A model generated the notes under the pieces. It worked only from the letters and a program-made list of their open reading frames with translations. It did not search any database and was not told the origin of the DNA. This document shows, one piece after another, positions 1 to 8,319 of a DNA stretch of 64,000 nt; the stretch's first letter is position 1, and each line of letters opens with the position of its first letter. The stretch is from contig NZ_FORM01000003.1 of assembly GCF_900114005.1 (NCBI RefSeq), positions 1-64,000 on the forward strand, in the 5' to 3' direction. A program made the translations under genes and the position numbers. This DNA is from Olleya namhaensis. Its GTDB lineage: Bacteria > Bacteroidota > Bacteroidia > Flavobacteriales > Flavobacteriaceae.

Positions 1-112
1 TACATTTATCTTTAGACTATAAAACACCTAATATGGTATACAAATTATCAGCCTAAATTCAATTTTAACCTGTAGCCATATTTCAGGACTAGACACCCGA
101 AAATAAAAAAAA

Positions 113-136
113 AGCTACCAAACGGTAGCTTTTTTT
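113..136. terminator. Terminator hairpin in left repeat copy
   Basis: A 7-bp stem (agctacc/ggtagct) with a 4-base loop is preceded by a run of A and followed by a run of T, so it could work in both directions. It duplicates the terminator at 2005-2029. Confidence 0.7.
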
Positions 137-172
137 GTTAATCAAATATCTTAAACACAAGAAATCATTATT

Positions 173-282
173 CTATTTAGACAATGTATTTAAGGCATCG
201 CCAATTAAGGTGTCTCCTTTTAAAATTTCGAAAGTGGCATTATTTGCAACATCGTCATTTAAAGATCTAACTAAGGTTTGAG
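173..282 (-). pseudogene. Orphan 3' fragment of the NAD(P)-binding gene
   Basis: These 110 bases match 2065-2174 exactly, which is the stop codon and last ~36 codons of the intact gene. The reading frame breaks off at 282, where the sequence changes to unrelated insert DNA, and there is no start codon. It is best read as the copy left behind when the cassette segment inserted, or as a partial duplication. No function is expected beyond carrying the terminator. Confidence 0.85.
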
Positions 283-316
283 TTTAATTTTTAGATTATT
301 ACAATGCAATAAGGCC

Positions 317-347
317 TTGACTTTACAAAATAAAACCATTACCTTCG
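317..347 (+). promoter_or_regulatory. Possible promoter at the leading edge of the insertion
   Basis: TTG at 317-319 and TACCTTCG at 340-347, 20 bases apart, resemble the Bacteroidota TTTG / TAnnTTTG promoter with one mismatch in the -7 box. It lies just inside the left direct repeat and 73 bases upstream of the first cargo gene, so it could transcribe both cargo genes. Confidence 0.4.
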
Positions 348-419
348 AATTTAAAATAACTACTGATATAATTTATTAAAAACGATTTAGATCAGTTTTA
401 AGTTAGCCTACAATTGAAA

Positions 420-863
420 ATGACACTTTCCGAAGTATATTTTTATATAATTATTATAATTTACCAACTCTTTAGTATGGTAATAATAACATTTACGGAA
501 GACCTAAAAGATGACAAATATTATAAACGATATTTAAAAATTACTTTCTTAATTGGATTTCTTGGAATTATAATGGAGTTAATGAATTGGACTTATTTCT
601 GTCCATTTAACTGCACTCTTCTGACTTTTTCACCTTTTCTGACTTTGTTAATCTCAAAAGGGATTATTGAGTTTTATAAAAAAGTTTTTAAAAGAGAAGC
701 TTTTCAAATGCAATGGGGAAGATTGTCAGACGGAATTTGGATAAAGAACAATGGAGATTTAAAAAATAAAGGATATTATGGTTGGTATAGCGTAAATATT
801 GGGAGCTTTCCGATTTTTATAATTACAGCTATATTTTTGCTAATAGAAAAAAACGTATGCTAA
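420..863 (+). CDS. Small multi-pass membrane protein, cassette cargo
   Basis: 147-residue protein of unknown function. Hydrophobic stretches near residues 6-24, 41-56, 65-82 and 128-142 suggest three or four membrane helices, with a polar loop in between (residues ~85-125, rich in Trp, Gly and Lys). I chose the ATG at 420; a TTG two codons upstream is in frame but less likely, and no clear ribosome binding site separates the two. The stop codon is embedded in the attC-like palindrome at 859-935, as in a gene cassette. The gene lies inside the repeat-flanked insertion, so recent transfer is likely. No family recognised. Confidence 0.7.
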   Translation: MTLSEVYFYIIIIIYQLFSMVIITFTEDLKDDKYYKRYLKITFLIGFLGIIMELMNWTYFCPFNCTLLTFSPFLTLLISKGIIEFYKKVFKREAFQMQWGRLSDGIWIKNNGDLKNKGYYGWYSVNIGSFPIFIITAIFLLIEKNVC

Positions 864-935
864 CATTGTATAAAAATAATGCGTAAGTTTATTCCTAAAT
901 CAAACAAGCACAATTCTTATACGTCACCGTTATGC
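859..935 (+). repeat. attC-like imperfect palindrome after cargo gene 1
   Basis: The left arm (gctaacattgtataaaaat, 859-877) is imperfectly complementary to the right arm (attcttatacgtcaccgttatgc within 913-935): TAAC pairs with GTTA and TATAA with TTATA. The stop codon TAA of the upstream gene is part of the left arm. Size and TAAC...GTTA ends recall integron attC sites and the inter-gene palindromes seen beside orphan genes in other Bacteroidota. That link is inference. Confidence 0.55.
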
Positions 936-954
936 TTTTTTAAAAATCACTCAT

Positions 955-1845
955 ATGAAAAACATTATTTCAATTATTTTAATTCTTGTACTTACTTCTT
1001 GTAAAACGAACAAAGAAAAAGAAATTTCTGAATCACCTTTAACGGACAATACTGAACTAATTGAAATCTACAAAAACGACCAAGCTGATAGACGAATAGA
1101 AAACATAGATTGGAGTGTTGTATCAAAAAATGATAGCCTAAGGGAAGTTCGAATTTATCAATTATTGGACTCTAATAAAGTGCGAACTTCAAAAGATTAT
1201 CACAATGCTGCAATGATTTTTCAACACGGAGGTGATTCTGTTGCATATGGAATGGCTGTAAAATTAATGCGTAAATCTATTGAATTAGATTCTACAGCAA
1301 ACAAATGGCTATTGGCTGCCGCAATTGACCGAAATTTAATAAGTAGAAATAAACCTCAAATTTATGGAACTCAATATTTCAGAATGAGAGGTAAACCTTG
1401 GGAATTAAGAAAAATTGATACCACTCAAATTTCGGATGAAAAAAGGATTGAATATGGCGTAGAAACTTTAGCAGAACAAAGAGAGAAAGTTAAGCGTATG
1501 AATAGAAAAAAAATATCTGAACTTTTGGTACAAGGAAAATCTATTGATAATGTAGTTAAAATCATTAAATCACAGAATAAAACAGACTCTGAATTTGACA
1601 TATCCGAAAGTGGAATTAATAGTTTTGGTTATAGCTTAATCGGCCAAGGAAAAAACAAAGAAGCCTTAAAAATATTTAAACTCAATACAGAACTTTATCC
1701 AAATGGATTTAACACATATGATAGCTATGGAGAATGTCTTTTGCTATTAGGGAAAAAAGAAGAAGGTATAAAAGCATATAAAAAATCATTAGAGCTTAAT
1801 TCTAAAAATAAGAATGCCAAAACAATAATTGAACAGAATAAATAA
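955..1845 (+). CDS. DUF6624-like lipoprotein with C-terminal TPR repeats, cassette cargo
   Basis: 296 residues. A lipoprotein signal peptide ends at Cys16 (lipobox LTSC). Residues ~40-130 resemble the DUF6624 family, with a DYHNAAMIFQHG-type motif and WLLAAAIDRNLISRNKPQIYGTQ. Residues ~215-290 form about two tetratricopeptide-like helix pairs ending in a typical ALxxYxxSLELNP-like pattern. It is probably anchored at the periplasmic or outer-membrane face and binds a partner protein; its substrate is unknown. It is followed within a few bases by the attC-like palindrome at 1851-1981, and together with the 420-863 gene makes up the cargo of the repeat-flanked insertion. Confidence 0.75.
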   Translation: MKNIISIILILVLTSCKTNKEKEISESPLTDNTELIEIYKNDQADRRIENIDWSVVSKNDSLREVRIYQLLDSNKVRTSKDYHNAAMIFQHGGDSVAYGMAVKLMRKSIELDSTANKWLLAAAIDRNLISRNKPQIYGTQYFRMRGKPWELRKIDTTQISDEKRIEYGVETLAEQREKVKRMNRKKISELLVQGKSIDNVVKIIKSQNKTDSEFDISESGINSFGYSLIGQGKNKEALKIFKLNTELYPNGFNTYDSYGECLLLLGKKEEGIKAYKKSLELNSKNKNAKTIIEQNK

Positions 1846-1850
1846 CAAAG

Positions 1851-1981
1851 CATAACAACGTGTAAAAATAATTGCTTGGTTCTTGCCTACTCGGAAAATC
1901 CTGCGGATTTCCCTCTGGTTTGGTTCATTTTTACTAAGTTAGTTGTTTAACCACGCAACTATCCTTACACGAACACGTTAT
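1851..1981 (+). repeat. attC-like imperfect palindrome after cargo gene 2
   Basis: The left arm (cataacaacgtgtaaaaata... from 1851) pairs with the right arm (...atccttacacgaacacgttat to 1981). Both arms carry the ATAAC end, GTGTAA and TTGC blocks in the same order. A second hairpin sits in the middle (ggaaaatcc / ggatttcc near 1893-1913). It has the same end signature as the 859-935 element but is longer. Confidence 0.6.
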
Positions 1982-1986
1982 TTTAA

Positions 1987-2174
1987 ACCCGAAAACAAAA
2001 AAAAAGCTACCAAACGGTAGCTTTTTTTATTAATCAAATATCTTAAAAACAAGAAATTCTTATTCTATTTAGACAATGTATTTAAGGCATCGCCAATTAA
2101 GGTGTCTCCTTTTAAAATTTCGAAAGTGGCATTATTTGCAACATCGTCATTTAAAGATCTAACTAAGGTTTGAG
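1987..2174. repeat. Right copy of 188-bp direct repeat
   Basis: Second copy of 95-282, starting six bases after the attC-like palindrome and running into the intact gene at 2065-2700. The ancestral locus was therefore probably 1-94 joined directly to this copy. Confidence 0.9.
2005..2029 (-). terminator. Terminator of the NAD(P)-binding gene
   Basis: Stem agctac-c/g-gtagct with loop aaac and T/A tracts on both sides, 36 bases past the stop codon of the minus-strand gene. It could also end transcripts coming from the cargo genes. Confidence 0.7.
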
Positions 2175-2700
2175 CTACATCGTTTCGGCTAATGTCTCCA
2201 CTTTTATTTAGCTTAGTGTCTAACTGTATTTTGTTAGTTAATTCGCCATTAGTTAAAGATCCTGGTCTAACAATACTATAATTTAATCCGCTTGATTTTA
2301 AATACTTGTCTGCGTTATGTTTTGCTTTTAAATACGCTTGTAGTTGTTCTGCTTGTTCTGGATGGTCTGCTCCCATTGAGCTTAACATCACAAACTTTTT
2401 GACATTGTTTTTGTTAGATGCATCAATTAGACGCTTTGCGCCTTCTTGATCTACTTCCACTACTTTTTTTCCTCCAGATCCTGCAGCAAAAACAACCTTG
2501 TCTATAGTGTTATTAAAAGCTACAGAAACGTCTTGTTCTAAATCTGCTAAAACCGTATCAATATTTTTGGCTTTAAAATAAGCGACTTGCTCTTCTTTTC
2601 TAACCATTGCAATTGGGTTAAAATACTGAGATTCGTTTAAAAGATTTACTATTTTTTTTCCTGTGGTACCGTTGGCACCTGCTACTAATATATTTTCCAT
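2065..2700 (-). CDS. NAD(P)H-binding atypical short-chain dehydrogenase
   Basis: 211 residues, the usual size for the small NAD(P)H-binding (SDR_a5-like) family. The N-terminus has a Rossmann dinucleotide-binding loop GANGTTG at residues 8-14; the middle has VMLSSMGAD and the later part IVRPGSL, both typical of this group. The classical YxxxK pair is not evident, so it may be a redox sensor, a quinone-type reductase or a non-catalytic binding protein. Substrate unknown. The last 37 codons are duplicated at 173-282. It is transcribed away from gcvT and appears monocistronic. Confidence 0.8.
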   Translation of the reverse strand: MENILVAGANGTTGKKIVNLLNESQYFNPIAMVRKEEQVAYFKAKNIDTVLADLEQDVSVAFNNTIDKVVFAAGSGGKKVVEVDQEGAKRLIDASNKNNVKKFVMLSSMGADHPEQAEQLQAYLKAKHNADKYLKSSGLNYSIVRPGSLTNGELTNKIQLDTKLNKSGDISRNDVAQTLVRSLNDDVANNATFEILKGDTLIGDALNTLSK

Positions 2701-2898
2701 ACTTAAAGATAACAGCTACACACCCGCTTACCAAATTTCAAGGATTGGTTTAACTTTAGTTTAATAGAAAACACTTGGTTTTACAAGCAACTACTAATTT
2801 TTTTAACATTTGAAATACTTCTAAACGGGACATGCTTCGATTATAAATTTTAACTTGATATTATTTCTATTACTAAAAAGCAACTCGATAATTTTCAA

Positions 2899-2906
2899 TA
2901 CTTTTG
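2899..2906 (+). promoter_or_regulatory. -7 promoter box upstream of gcvT
   Basis: TACTTTTG matches TAnnTTTG and lies 55 bases before the gcvT start. I see no convincing -33 TTG at the right distance. Confidence 0.4.
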
Positions 2907-2925
2907 TTAGACAATTGCTAATCAT

Positions 2926-2944
2926 TTCCGCTTGACGGTAAAAT
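2926..2944. repeat. 5'-UTR palindrome before gcvT
   Basis: tttccgcttgacggtaaa forms a short imperfect hairpin (tttccg / cggtaaa). It resembles the elements just before the start codons at 8320 and 21456. Confidence 0.35.
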
Positions 2945-2960
2945 CAAAAATATATTAAGA

Positions 2961-4031
2961 ATGAAAAACACAGCTTTAACAGCAACTCACGAAGCACTAA
3001 GTGCAAAAATGGTTCCTTTTGCAGGTTATAACATGCCTGTACAATATGATGGTGTAAATATCGAACATGAAGCCGTAAGAAAAGATTGTGGTGTATTTGA
3101 TGTATCACACATGGGAGAATTTTTAATCTCTGGTCCTAACGCTTTAGCTTTAATCCAAAGTGTAAGTAGTAATGATGCTACTAAATTAACTATTGGTAAA
3201 GCGCAATATTCTTGTTTACCAAATGATGATGGTGGAATTGTTGACGATTTGATTATTTACAAACTAAAAGAGGAACAATACCTATTAGTTGTTAATGCTA
3301 GTAATATTGAAAAGGACTGGAATTGGATTAGTTCTAAAAACACAGTGAATGCGGATATGCGCGACTTGTCTGCAGACTATTCGCTTTTAGCTATTCAAGG
3401 TCCTAATGCTGTAGCAAAAATGCAAGCGTTATCTAGTCATGATTTATCTGCTATTAAATTTTACAACTTTGAAGTTGGTGATTTTGCAGGTATTGACAAT
3501 GTTATTATCTCTGCAACTGGTTATACTGGAAGTGGTGGTTTTGAAATTTATTGTAAAAATGACGAGGTTAAACAAATTTGGGATAAGGTAACTGAAGCTG
3601 GTGCTAAACCTATTGGTTTAGCTGCACGTGATACCTTACGTCTAGAAATGGGGTACTGTCTTTACGGAAACGATATTGACGATACAACATCACCTATTGA
3701 AGCTGGTTTAGGATGGGTTACTAAGTTTAGTAAAACTTTTACTAATAGTGAAGCTTTAGAGGATCAAAAACGTCGTGGTGTAGACCGTAAATTAGTCGCT
3801 TTTGAGCTTGACGAACGTGGTATACCAAGACAAGGTTATGATATTGTAGATGGTCAAGGTAAAAAGATTGGTGTTGTTACTTCTGGTACAATGTCTCCAA
3901 TGTTGGGTAAAGGTATTGGCTTAGGTTATGTCCCAACCGTATTTACTGATGTAAACAGCAAAATAAACATACAAATCCGTAAAAACGCAGTGCCAGCAAC
4001 GGTAGTAAAACTTCCGTTTTACAAAGCGTAA
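2961..4031 (+). CDS. gcvT: Glycine cleavage system aminomethyltransferase (T protein)
   Basis: 356 residues, close to the ~360 of the family. It transfers the methylene group from aminomethylated lipoyl-H protein to tetrahydrofolate, releasing ammonia, in the cytoplasmic glycine cleavage complex. Visible signatures are an N-terminal [10 protein letters not shown] block, the conserved [11 protein letters not shown] folate-site region near residue 190, [21 protein letters not shown] near 220, and a C-terminal [21 protein letters not shown] segment. The gcvH and gcvP partners are not in the window. It heads an apparent five-gene operon; glsA starts six bases after its stop. Confidence 0.96.
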   Translation: MKNTALTATHEALSAKMVPFAGYNMPVQYDGVNIEHEAVRKDCGVFDVSHMGEFLISGPNALALIQSVSSNDATKLTIGKAQYSCLPNDDGGIVDDLIIYKLKEEQYLLVVNASNIEKDWNWISSKNTVNADMRDLSADYSLLAIQGPNAVAKMQALSSHDLSAIKFYNFEVGDFAGIDNVIISATGYTGSGGFEIYCKNDEVKQIWDKVTEAGAKPIGLAARDTLRLEMGYCLYGNDIDDTTSPIEAGLGWVTKFSKTFTNSEALEDQKRRGVDRKLVAFELDERGIPRQGYDIVDGQGKKIGVVTSGTMSPMLGKGIGLGYVPTVFTDVNSKINIQIRKNAVPATVVKLPFYKA

Positions 4032-4037
4032 TTATTT

Positions 4038-4952
4038 ATGCTAGACTTTAATACTATTATAAACAACATCCATAGCGACTTAAAAAACGAAGTTGTTAAG
4101 GGTGTTGTTGCTTCTTATATTCCTGAATTGTCAAAACAGGATGTTAATCACTTTGGTATTTTTATGCAGCACATGGACGGTCGTACATTTATGGCTGGAG
4201 ATGCTAATGTCCCGTTTTCCATACAAAGTATATCTAAAGTTCTAACCTTATCTAAAGCCATAGCGTTTGAAGATAACAACTTATGGACCCGTGTAGATGT
4301 GGAGCCTTCTGGAAACCCATTTAACCATTTATCGTTATTAGAATTAGAAAACGGAATACCTAGAAATCCTTTAATAAATGCTGGTGCTATTGTTGTGGCA
4401 GATATATTATGTACACAATTTAAAAATCCAAAAGCAGACTTTTTACAGTACGTTAGAGATATTAGTAATGATCAGTCCATAAACTACAATTATAAAGTGG
4501 CGGCTTCAGAGAAGCTTACTGGTTATAATAATTATGCGGCTGCCAACTTACTAAAGTCTTTTGGCAACTTGCATAATGATGTGGAGGTGGTCTTGGACTT
4601 TTATTTTCATCAATGTGCTTTAGAGATGACTTGTGCGCAAGTCGCTAAAGCGTTTTATGTATTTGCTAACAGCGGAAAATGTGTTAATAACAAACAACAT
4701 GTTACCGTTAGTCAAGCCAAACGGATCAATGCTATTATGTTGACTTGTGGCTTTTATGACGAATCTGGCGAGTTTGCATTTGAAGTCGGTCTACCAGGTA
4801 AAAGTGGTGTTGGTGGCGGTATTGTGGCGCTTCTACCAAATAAATTTGTAATTACTACATGGTCTCCAGGACTAAATGCTAAAGGAAACTCTTTAATTGG
4901 AATGCAAGCTTTAGAACAATTTACTACCCAAACCAATTTATCTATTTTCTAA
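4038..4952 (+). CDS. glsA: Glutaminase
   Basis: 304 residues, matching the bacterial beta-lactamase-like glutaminases (about 305-310). It hydrolyses L-glutamine to glutamate and ammonia in the cytoplasm. The serine-dependent S-x-x-K catalytic motif is seen at Ser64-Lys67 in a QSISK context, followed by PSGNPFNxL near residue 95, NPLINAGAI near 115 and a C-terminal LPGKSGVGGGI loop. It is tightly coupled to gcvT upstream (6 bp) and lies 16 bp from the reductase-like gene downstream, so the operon combines several amino-acid-related reactions. Confidence 0.95.
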   Translation: MLDFNTIINNIHSDLKNEVVKGVVASYIPELSKQDVNHFGIFMQHMDGRTFMAGDANVPFSIQSISKVLTLSKAIAFEDNNLWTRVDVEPSGNPFNHLSLLELENGIPRNPLINAGAIVVADILCTQFKNPKADFLQYVRDISNDQSINYNYKVAASEKLTGYNNYAAANLLKSFGNLHNDVEVVLDFYFHQCALEMTCAQVAKAFYVFANSGKCVNNKQHVTVSQAKRINAIMLTCGFYDESGEFAFEVGLPGKSGVGGGIVALLPNKFVITTWSPGLNAKGNSLIGMQALEQFTTQTNLSIF

Positions 4953-4968
4953 ACGTTATAGTCTTTAA

Positions 4969-5799
4969 ATGAAAACGATAAATAACAAACATCGCATACT
5001 TATACTTGGCGCTAGTGGGTTTATAGGACAAGCTTTATATAAAGAGTTGTGTGGCTATTTTAATACCTACGGGACGTATTGTGTAGATAATAAAGCGTTT
5101 AGTAAAAATCAGCACTACTTCCAATATAATATGGAAGAGGATGATATTTTCGAAATTCTAGAGATTGTAAAACCTACAATTATAATCTCGGCAGTACGTG
5201 GTAATTTTTCGGCACAAGTTATTGCGCATCATCATATTGCAGAATATGTGGTGGCTAATAATAGTAAGTTTATCTTTTTATCTTCTGCAAATGTCTTTGA
5301 TGCTTATAGTAAGTATCCTAGTTATGAAGATGATAAAACATTAAGCCATAGTATGTATGGTCATTTTAAAATTAAGATTGAAAACATGCTACTGCGCTTG
5401 CCTAAACGCAACTACGCAATAATAAGATTACCCATGGTTTTTGGAGCGCAATCCCCAAGAATACAAGAAATAAAGTTTTTTTTAAAAGAAAAATCACCCA
5501 TTGAAGTTTTTCCGAATTTAATAATGAATGTCACTACAGATACAAAGGTGACACAACAAATTCATTATATTATCAATCAAAAAAAATCCGGTATTTTCCA
5601 TCTTGGAAGTACAGATTTAGTGCATCATGACGACTTTTTTAAAGAAATAATAGCGTCTTTAGGTGTTATAAACCCAGTGTTTAAGCAAGTGTTTACTACT
5701 AATGACGACCGTTATTTAGCAGTACTATCTAAAACAAATGCGCTTCCAAAAAATTTAGAGCTATTAAGTCATGATATTTTAACAGAATTAGAAGTATAA
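4969..5799 (+). CDS. RmlD-like NAD(P)-dependent sugar epimerase/reductase
   Basis: 276 residues of the extended SDR superfamily. It has a nucleotide-binding GASGFIG loop at residues 14-20, a central SSANVFD strand with the catalytic-type Ser, and the Tyr130-x3-Lys134 pair. These features and the length fit the dTDP-4-dehydrorhamnose reductase-like (RmlD) branch, but no other rhamnose genes are nearby, so the substrate is open. Short spacers on both sides (16 and 25 bp) place it in the gcvT-glsA operon. Confidence 0.75.
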   Translation: MKTINNKHRILILGASGFIGQALYKELCGYFNTYGTYCVDNKAFSKNQHYFQYNMEEDDIFEILEIVKPTIIISAVRGNFSAQVIAHHHIAEYVVANNSKFIFLSSANVFDAYSKYPSYEDDKTLSHSMYGHFKIKIENMLLRLPKRNYAIIRLPMVFGAQSPRIQEIKFFLKEKSPIEVFPNLIMNVTTDTKVTQQIHYIINQKKSGIFHLGSTDLVHHDDFFKEIIASLGVINPVFKQVFTTNDDRYLAVLSKTNALPKNLELLSHDILTELEV

Positions 5800-5824
5800 A
5801 TGTCTTATTTTTAAATAAAAATTT

Positions 5825-6118
5825 ATGTCTACACTTACCCCTATTGAAATTGAACAACGTTTATTAAGATTACCAGAATGGGACTATGCTGATAATGCAA
5901 TACATGCAGAGTTTGAATTCGAAAATTTCAAAGATTGTTTTAGTGCCATGAGCAGAATTGCTTTTGAGTGCGAAGCATTAAACCACCATCCAGAATGGAC
6001 TAACGAGTATAATGTTTTAAAAATAATTTTAACAACGCATGATGCAGGTGGCGTTACTGATAAAGATTTTAAATTAGCATTAGCTATTGAGCATATTGTT
6101 GAAGAAGACGAAGACTAA
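5825..6118 (+). CDS. 4a-hydroxytetrahydrobiopterin dehydratase (pterin carbinolamine dehydratase)
   Basis: 97 residues, the normal size of the single-domain PCD/DCoH family. It dehydrates 4a-carbinolamine pterin so that pterin cofactor can be recycled after aromatic amino acid hydroxylation. The conserved ALNHHPEW segment, followed by NVLKIILTTHDAGGVTDKDFKLA, carries the catalytic histidines and the T-H-D-x-G-G-x-T signature. Phenylalanine hydroxylase is not in the window. It lies in the operon with gcvT and glsA. Its role here could be general pterin or folate repair. Confidence 0.9.
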   Translation: MSTLTPIEIEQRLLRLPEWDYADNAIHAEFEFENFKDCFSAMSRIAFECEALNHHPEWTNEYNVLKIILTTHDAGGVTDKDFKLALAIEHIVEEDED

Positions 6119-6135
6119 CCGTTTAAACGCCCCAA

Positions 6136-8181
6136 ATGTATAAACACCTTCTCCTGCTCTTTCTATTAAGTACTAGCGTCAGTTTGGCGCAATCAGATTC
6201 TATATTTTGTAAGCAGTTAGTGGCTGTAAAACAGTTGGTAAAAAATAACCATTACCAACCAAAAGTGATTAATGATAGTTTATCAAAAGGTGTTTTTAAT
6301 CTGTTTTTAAAAGGCTTAGATCCTGATAAGGATTACTTTTTAAAAACAGATATTGACCAATTTAAATCAGATCAACTGCAATTTGATAATTATTTACTGT
6401 CTGATAATTGCGACTTTTTAGACACTTATAAAACAGTATTATCACAACGTATTAACGACACTAAAACTATTTTAGAGCAATTAAACACAACTGTTCCTGA
6501 TTATTCTGGAGGGCTAACCTTACAATATTCGCCTTCAAAATTTATCACTTACCCCAAAGATTATCAGGGATTACAAAAAATGCTTGAAAAATTAGTAGCC
6601 TATAAGGTTATTGCCAACCTATTGGATAGTAATGACGCTATAGAAGTTATTAAATCTAACTTTTCAACTCTGGAAGTTAACGCTAGATTGGATGTTATTA
6701 AAAATCAACTGTGCAAAATTGAGCAGTTTACCAACACCAGCGGTGGTATTGATCGTTATGTAAAAGATGCCTTTATTAATGCTTATTTAGAGTATCACGA
6801 TCCACATTCGGTGTTTTTTAATCCTACTGAAAAATTAATTTACGAAACCTCCTTATCTAGTAATCAATTGTCTTTTGGTATTACTACCGAAAAAAATAAA
6901 GAAGGTCAGATTTTTATAGCAGAAATCACACCAGGAAGCGCAGCTTTTAATAACGGAAACTTAGAAACGGACGATATCATCATGTCATTAACCGCTAATG
7001 GCGTTACCTTAAATACGTTTTGTATTTCTAATCATGAGATCGAAGCATTTAGTAATAAAGAAGACCATAAAACAGTATCCTTTTTAGTAAAAAAGAAAAA
7101 CGGAACAGAACAAACCATTACCATAACTAAAACCAAAATTAAAGTAGAAGACAATGCCATTAAAGGCTATTTACTTGGCGAAAATCAAGATTTAGGATAT
7201 ATCAAGATACCTAGTTTTTATACTAATGACGAGTCTCTAAACGGTCGTGGTATATCCTCTGACTTTGCTAAAGAACTTTACAAACTACAAAAACAACATA
7301 TTGACGCATTACTTATTGATCTTAGATTTAATGGTGGCGGATCCATGCAAGAAGCAATGGAACTTGTTAGCATGTTTATAGATCAAGGTCCAATAACCAT
7401 TATTGAAACTAACTTAAAAGAAACCTACACCATTAGAGATAGTAAGCGTGGTACGTTTTTTAACAAACCTGTCGTAGTACTGGTTAATAGTTATAGCGCC
7501 TCTGCATCAGAGTTTTTTGCATCTGCAATGCAAGATTATAATCGTGCTTTAATTGTAGGTTCTACAACACATGGTAAATCCAGTGCGCAAAGTATCCTTG
7601 CTTTAGATGACACGGGCAATTTAGGGTTTTGCAAAATTACTGTCGAAAAATTTTATCGTATCACAGGCCAAAGTCATCAGGCAACTGGAGTAATTCCGGA
7701 TATAAAACTCCCTTCTATTTATGATAATTTAGATAGCGGAGAAGGGTATTTAGACTATGCTTTAACCAAAGATACAGTTACGCCTCAAATGGGATTTAGA
7801 CCGTTTAAAACAGTAGATTACGCCTCTATATTTAGTAATAATAAGCAGCGATTAGCCAACAACATTAATTTTAAAGACATTGCTAAAAACAACCTAAAAT
7901 TAAGAGCCAGTATTTTTGAAAAAGGAGAAAAATATCAACTGACGTTAGAAGGTATAAAAAAAACCAGAGAAACTAAGAGCGACTTATATTTTCAGATTTT
8001 TCCTGAACAAGACGATTTACCATTAATTAAAGTGTCTAATACTAAAGCAACACAAAAATTATTAGATATTAATAAAGAAAATCAAACCTTAAATGCGGAT
8101 ATAATCACGCAATTATCAAAAGATATTTATATTGCAGAATCTTATACAATTTTAAAAGACCTACTTAATCTTAAAAATTAG
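6136..8181 (+). CDS. S41-family C-terminal processing protease
   Basis: 681 residues with an N-terminal signal peptide (cleavage expected after LAQ near residue 19), so it acts in the periplasm. An N-terminal helical domain is followed by a PDZ domain (~240-325) with the LSFGITTE/GSAAFNNG signature, then the S41 catalytic domain with DLRFNGGGSMQEA near 395. The Ser456/Lys481 dyad lies in SASASE and GKSSAQ, 25 residues apart as in Prc/CtpB. These proteases trim C-termini of envelope proteins. It is the last gene of the five-gene operon, 17 bp after the dehydratase gene. Confidence 0.9.
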   Translation: MYKHLLLLFLLSTSVSLAQSDSIFCKQLVAVKQLVKNNHYQPKVINDSLSKGVFNLFLKGLDPDKDYFLKTDIDQFKSDQLQFDNYLLSDNCDFLDTYKTVLSQRINDTKTILEQLNTTVPDYSGGLTLQYSPSKFITYPKDYQGLQKMLEKLVAYKVIANLLDSNDAIEVIKSNFSTLEVNARLDVIKNQLCKIEQFTNTSGGIDRYVKDAFINAYLEYHDPHSVFFNPTEKLIYETSLSSNQLSFGITTEKNKEGQIFIAEITPGSAAFNNGNLETDDIIMSLTANGVTLNTFCISNHEIEAFSNKEDHKTVSFLVKKKNGTEQTITITKTKIKVEDNAIKGYLLGENQDLGYIKIPSFYTNDESLNGRGISSDFAKELYKLQKQHIDALLIDLRFNGGGSMQEAMELVSMFIDQGPITIIETNLKETYTIRDSKRGTFFNKPVVVLVNSYSASASEFFASAMQDYNRALIVGSTTHGKSSAQSILALDDTGNLGFCKITVEKFYRITGQSHQATGVIPDIKLPSIYDNLDSGEGYLDYALTKDTVTPQMGFRPFKTVDYASIFSNNKQRLANNINFKDIAKNNLKLRASIFEKGEKYQLTLEGIKKTRETKSDLYFQIFPEQDDLPLIKVSNTKATQKLLDINKENQTLNADIITQLSKDIYIAESYTILKDLLNLKN

Positions 8182-8245
8182 TAATAAAAGCAAACTAATT
8201 ACGTAGACACCTGTCTAAAGATTAAATTAAAAGTAAAAGTTTTTT

Positions 8246-8253
8246 TAAATTTG
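8246..8253 (+). promoter_or_regulatory. -7 promoter box upstream of yebC
   Basis: TAAATTTG matches TAnnTTTG exactly, 66 bases before the ATG, in the A/T-rich gap after the protease gene. Confidence 0.45.
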
Positions 8254-8282
8254 TAATTGTAAAATTAATTTTAACTATTTAG

Positions 8283-8300
8283 TTTTCGCTTAAGCGGAAA
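8283..8300. repeat. 5'-UTR palindrome before yebC
   Basis: ttttcgcttaagcggaaa is an almost perfect palindrome (one mismatched pair) ending 19 bases before the yebC start. Similar cores occur before gcvT and the glycosyltransferase gene. Confidence 0.45.
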
Positions 8301-8319
8301 TTTAAAAACATATATAACC

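Larger units (their letters stand above)
95..282. repeat. Left copy of 188-bp direct repeat flanking a two-gene insertion
   Basis: Positions 95-282 repeat at 1987-2174 with a constant offset of 1892 and no indels. I count about five mismatches, all in the terminator side, and the last 110 bases are identical. It contains the terminator hairpin and the final ~36 codons of the NAD(P)-binding gene that is complete at 2065-2700. The near identity suggests a recent duplication or insertion event. Confidence 0.9.

Noticed and set aside
1-94. A gene or mobile element end at the left edge
   Set aside because: No open frame of useful length, hairpin or recognisable repeat is visible in these 94 bases.
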